This document shows, piece by piece, positions 61,346 to 64,000 of a DNA stretch of 64,000 nucleotides. A program made the translations under genes and the position numbers. The DNA is from UBA7239 sp964509075. GTDB taxonomy: Bacteria; Pseudomonadota; Gammaproteobacteria; Pseudomonadales; UBA7239. Where the stretch lies: contig CAZDWC010000001.1 of the NCBI GenBank assembly GCA_964509075.1, positions 186,001 through 250,000 of the forward strand, given 5' to 3'. Each line of letters opens with the position of its first letter. The first letter of the stretch is position 1. The notes under the pieces were generated by a model. That model saw nothing but the letters and a program-made list of their open reading frames with translations. It searched no databases and had not been told where the DNA came from.

Positions 61346-63373
61346 ATGATTTTCCAGCCAAAACAACTATCACTGGCCATTGCTGCGGCAATGCTGGTTT
61401 CTGTGCAGGTTTACGCCGCTGATGCTGCCGATCAGCAAACGCTGAATACGGTGGTGGTGACCGCCGAAGCCACGGACAAGCCGCTGACAGTAGAAGCGGA
61501 TCCGAAAGCGCCGAAGCAGCCGCTTCCTGCACATGATGGCGCGGATTATCTGAAAACTGTGCCCGGTTTTTCCGTGACCCGCAAAGGTGGCACGGACGGC
61601 GATGCCGTATTTCGCGGCATGGCCGGTTCACGCATGAGCATTCTCGCCGATGGTGAAAACATCCTCGGCGGCTGCAACTTCCGCATGGATGCACCCACCG
61701 CCTACATCTACCCGGAAATCTACGATTCGCTCACAGTGATCAAGGGGCCGCAATCCGTGCAGTACGGCGCAGGAAATTCTGCGGCCACGGTGATGTTTGC
61801 ACGTGAGATTGCGCGCTTCAGCACGCCCGGCTACCGTTTTCACGGCAGCGCCCTGGCTGCCAGCGCAGATCGCCGCGATGTGCTGGCCGATCTGCAGGCC
61901 GGCAATCAGCTGGGCTATGTACAACTGACCGGTTCCGATTCCACCGCCAATGATTACCGCGATGGCAATGGCGACAAGGTGCACTCGCAATACCATCGCT
62001 ACAGCGGCAATGCTGCGCTGGGTTGGACGCCAGACGACGACACGCGTGTGGAAGTGGCAACGGCGCAGAGCGACGGCGAAGCTGCGTATGCGGATCGCGG
62101 CATGGATGGCACCAAATTCCTGCGCGAAGGCAGCAGCATCAAGTTGCAACGTAAAAATCTCAGCCCGCTGTTCAGCAATGTGGAAGCCAATATCTACGAC
62201 AACAGCGTCGACCACATCATGGACGACCAGGAGCTGCGCAAGCCCGGCATGATGGGCTACGCCAATCTCAAGCGCGACACCAGCGGTGGCCGCCTGGCCA
62301 CCACACTGGCAGTGACCGACGCTTCAAAACTGACACTGGGCATGGATATGCAAAACAGCGAACACAGTTCGCGCTCGGCCGGACCCAATCATGTCTACGG
62401 TGCCTGGTCTGATGATGCCGACTTCAACCAGTACGGTTTGTTTGCCGAGCTGAATCATGATCTTGACGATCACAACCGCGTAGTGGCCGGTTACCGTTCC
62501 GATCGCTGGGAAGTCACTGATCAACGCGCAACGGTTGGCATGATGATGCCGGTTGTGAATCCGAGCGCAGATGAAACACGAAAAGATACGCTGGGCAGTG
62601 GCTTTGCGCGCATCGAACACACGCTGGCGGCTTCGCCTACCACGTTGTATGCCGGCGTTGGCCACAGCGAACGCTTCCCCGACTACTGGGAAATGATCGC
62701 CAAGGAAAGCATGACCACCGTGAGTGCGTTTGATATCAAGCCGGAAACTACAAACCAGCTCGACGTTGGCGCCCTGTATAAAAAAGATGATCTCGATGTA
62801 TCGGCATCCGCTTTCTACAACCGCATCGATGATTTCATTCTCGCTGATTACAGCAACATGATGAAAATGAACGGCGCGTCGCGCAATATTGACGCCACCA
62901 CCTACGGCGCTGAACTCGGTGCCGGCTATGCGTTGACGGAAAACTGGAAGCTGGATTCATCGCTCGCCTGGGTGTGGGGTGAAAACCGCACGGATGACAC
63001 GGCACTCGCGCAGTTGCCGCCGCTGGAAGGCCGCATCGGCATCACCTACAGCCGCGATGACTGGTCAATCGGCGGCCTCTGGCGCGCAGTTGATGCACAG
63101 GAACGCTATGACCTGAACATGGGCAACATCGTCGGCAAGGATCTCGGCGAATCTTCAGGCTTTTCCGTGTTCTCGCTCAATGGCAGCTGGAAAGCCACGA
63201 AAAACACACTGCTCAGCGCGGGCATCGACAACCTGTTTGACAAGACTTACGCCGAGTTTGTCAGTCGCGCCAGTGGCAATGGCATGGGTGGCGGCATACC
63301 CGGCTATGTGCAGACGGATCGTGTCAACGAGCCGGGCCGAACCGTGTGGTTGAAAGTACAGGCGGATTTTTAA
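61346..63373 (+). CDS. TonB-dependent copper receptor (OprC/NosA-like)
   Basis: This 675-residue outer-membrane receptor should import copper with TonB energy. A signal peptide ends near VYA (about 24), followed by a TonB-box-like TVVVTA. The plug spans about 50-160 and a beta-barrel ends in the terminal Phe (VQADF). The plug motif GGCNFRM gives Cys110 and Met114 in a CxxxM arrangement, and DHIM gives His290 and Met292 in HxM. These correspond to the CxxxM-HxM copper site described for Pseudomonas OprC. It sits between the storage protein and a small secreted protein, forming a copper acquisition module. A terminator follows. Confidence 0.92.
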   Translation: MIFQPKQLSLAIAAAMLVSVQVYAADAADQQTLNTVVVTAEATDKPLTVEADPKAPKQPLPAHDGADYLKTVPGFSVTRKGGTDGDAVFRGMAGSRMSILADGENILGGCNFRMDAPTAYIYPEIYDSLTVIKGPQSVQYGAGNSAATVMFAREIARFSTPGYRFHGSALAASADRRDVLADLQAGNQLGYVQLTGSDSTANDYRDGNGDKVHSQYHRYSGNAALGWTPDDDTRVEVATAQSDGEAAYADRGMDGTKFLREGSSIKLQRKNLSPLFSNVEANIYDNSVDHIMDDQELRKPGMMGYANLKRDTSGGRLATTLAVTDASKLTLGMDMQNSEHSSRSAGPNHVYGAWSDDADFNQYGLFAELNHDLDDHNRVVAGYRSDRWEVTDQRATVGMMMPVVNPSADETRKDTLGSGFARIEHTLAASPTTLYAGVGHSERFPDYWEMIAKESMTTVSAFDIKPETTNQLDVGALYKKDDLDVSASAFYNRIDDFILADYSNMMKMNGASRNIDATTYGAELGAGYALTENWKLDSSLAWVWGENRTDDTALAQLPPLEGRIGITYSRDDWSIGGLWRAVDAQERYDLNMGNIVGKDLGESSGFSVFSLNGSWKATKNTLLSAGIDNLFDKTYAEFVSRASGNGMGGGIPGYVQTDRVNEPGRTVWLKVQADF

Positions 63374-63391
63374 ACACGTTTGCCAGAGTTA

Positions 63392-63418
63392 GCCCGCCAG
63401 ACGGCGGGCATTTTTTTA
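63392..63418 (+). terminator. Intrinsic terminator after the copper receptor gene
   Basis: GCCCGCC and GGCGGGC form a perfect seven-base stem around AGAC, followed by A and seven T. It separates the receptor gene from the small gene downstream. Confidence 0.95.
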
Positions 63419-63450
63419 TTTATGAAAAATGATGTCCATGAAAAATGATT

Positions 63451-63471
63451 GGCGCACGATACAGCTGCGCC
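63451..63471. promoter_or_regulatory. Inverted repeat before the copper-associated small gene
   Basis: GGCGCA and TGCGCC flank CGATACAGC, which contains a -10-like GATACA. Just upstream, ATGAAAAATGAT occurs twice, 16 bases apart (63422 and 63438). Together these may be the promoter and operator of the gene starting at 63491, which lies beyond the receptor's terminator. Confidence 0.3.
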
Positions 63472-63490
63472 ATTGCCCGGAGTGCCGCCG

Positions 63491-63916
63491 ATGAAAATTT
63501 TGCAACTGCTGTTGTTGTGCCTGTTCGTGAACAGTGCCGTTGCCGCAACCGATGAAGATGCTGTGCGTGAATTGATGATGCACACATGGAACAAACCCGA
63601 TGCGCCGCTGGGCGTGGAGCCGGTGGTAACCGCTGGCGATTACGCACTGGCGAGCTGGACGCAGGGCGAACGCGGCGGCCGCGCCATTCTCGCGCGCCGC
63701 GATGGGCAGTGGCAGGTGCTGGTGTGCAGCGGCGATGGTGCGCTGGACAGCGCGAATCTTGAACAAACCGGCATGCCGAAAGCCGTTGCCGAAAAACTGG
63801 CAGCAGATTTGCGCCTTGCGGAAAGCTCGCTGCCGGCCGAACAGCGCGCGAAATTCTCGCTGTTCGGCAAGGATGTGCCGATGAGGGAAACGTCAAGCCA
63901 TCACCAGCACCGGTAG
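63491..63916 (+). CDS. Small secreted protein, probable copper-uptake-associated protein
   Basis: The 141-residue product has a signal peptide (MKILQLLLLCLFVNSAVA). The mature domain starts EDAVRELMMHTWNKPDAPL and contains DYALASWTQGERGGRA and the segment WQVLVCSGD. The C-terminus is His-rich (SSHHQHR), which could bind metal. In pseudomonads a protein of this kind often follows the TonB-dependent copper receptor and is named only as copper-uptake associated; its mechanism is unknown. I use the ATG at 63491; a longer frame starting at 63449 lacks a signal. A hairpin GAGGCCGTT/AACGGCCTC lies 20 bases after the stop. Confidence 0.78.
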   Translation: MKILQLLLLCLFVNSAVAATDEDAVRELMMHTWNKPDAPLGVEPVVTAGDYALASWTQGERGGRAILARRDGQWQVLVCSGDGALDSANLEQTGMPKAVAEKLAADLRLAESSLPAEQRAKFSLFGKDVPMRETSSHHQHR

Positions 63917-63951
63917 TCGCGCCAGTTTTCAGTGGAGGCCGTTTGTATTAA

Positions 63952-64000
63952 TCAACGGCCTCTGCGCAGCAGCAACCCCAACGTAGCCAGAAGCAAAGCC
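63952..64000 (-). CDS. C-terminal end of a membrane-anchored protein (cut by window edge)
   Basis: On the minus strand the last 16 codons read ALLLATLGLLLRRGR and stop. A hydrophobic run followed by arginines right at the end is the form of a C-terminal sorting signal such as PEP-CTERM or GlyGly-CTERM. The bulk of the gene is outside the window, so identity and even coding status are tentative. The stop codon lies inside a nine-base hairpin (GAGGCCGTT/AACGGCCTC). Confidence 0.4.
   Translation of the reverse strand, partial: ALLLATLGLLLRRGR

Overview
The window looks like chromosomal DNA of a gammaproteobacterium, most like the Pseudomonadales. Several neighbourhoods point that way: trxA-rho-ubiD, rpsU-dnaG-rpoD followed by tRNA-Ile2, 6S RNA-ygfA, hemA with prfA-prmC-moeB, hisZ-purA, a Crp/Vfr regulator divergent from an OsmC-like gene, and a two-ACT-domain SerB. 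I cannot name a genus. Almost all of the sequence is coding, no gap between genes exceeds about 300 bases, and I see no insertion sequence, prophage or CRISPR array.

Layout. 1-1440: purA (partial) and hisZ, leftward. 1620-4778: MarR regulator with an EmrAB-type efflux pair. 4836-8356: GNAT/C39 fusion protein, SrkA kinase, DEAD-box helicase, then a composite palindromic repeat. 8563-10002: nucleotidyltransferase/glycosyltransferase fusion. 10143-14447: four-gene MacAB-like exporter with two permeases. 14453-15829: lipoprotein, rpiA and a Nif3-C-like protein. 15890-18831: ampG coupled to a large membrane protein. 18870-25840: glycosyltransferase, parC, cytochrome P450 and ubiD. 25922-29580: rho, trxA and a TPR lipoprotein. 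29716-35409: hemA, an inserted antisense membrane gene, then prfA-prmC-moeB. 35430-37902: pteridine reductase, cca and a SlyB-like lipoprotein. 37984-42795: prkA-yeaH-spoVR stress operon. 43057-45697: O-antigen-ligase-like protein and galE. 45727-51531: crp/vfr, osmC-like gene, the macromolecular synthesis operon rpsU-dnaG-rpoD, and tRNA-Ile. 51546-55914: small membrane protein, serB, a FimV-core-only protein, 6S RNA, ygfA and rubredoxin reductase. 56021-60723: tex, an HD-GYP response regulator and an Ogt-AlkA fusion. 60747-63916: copper storage and copper uptake genes. The last 49 bases hold the tail of another gene on the minus strand.

Most genes are housekeeping: information processing (rho, rpoD, dnaG, prfA, prmC, tex, cca, parC), cofactors (hemA, ubiD, moeB, pteridine reductase, ygfA) and stress (prkA operon, srkA, 6S RNA). 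The accessory content is envelope glycan genes scattered as singletons, two export systems, a P450, and a copper module. The copper module has a TAT-exported cysteine-rich storage protein, a TonB receptor carrying both halves of an OprC-type CxxxM/HxM copper site, and a small secreted protein. The least ordinary items are the single-chain Ogt-AlkA repair protein, the copper module with a perfect palindrome before the receptor, the AT-rich membrane gene splitting hemA from prfA, the FimV-core mini-protein, a perfect FNR/Anr box before serB, and the membrane protein overlapping ampG. Promoters, operators and metabolic roles below are inferences unless stated otherwise.
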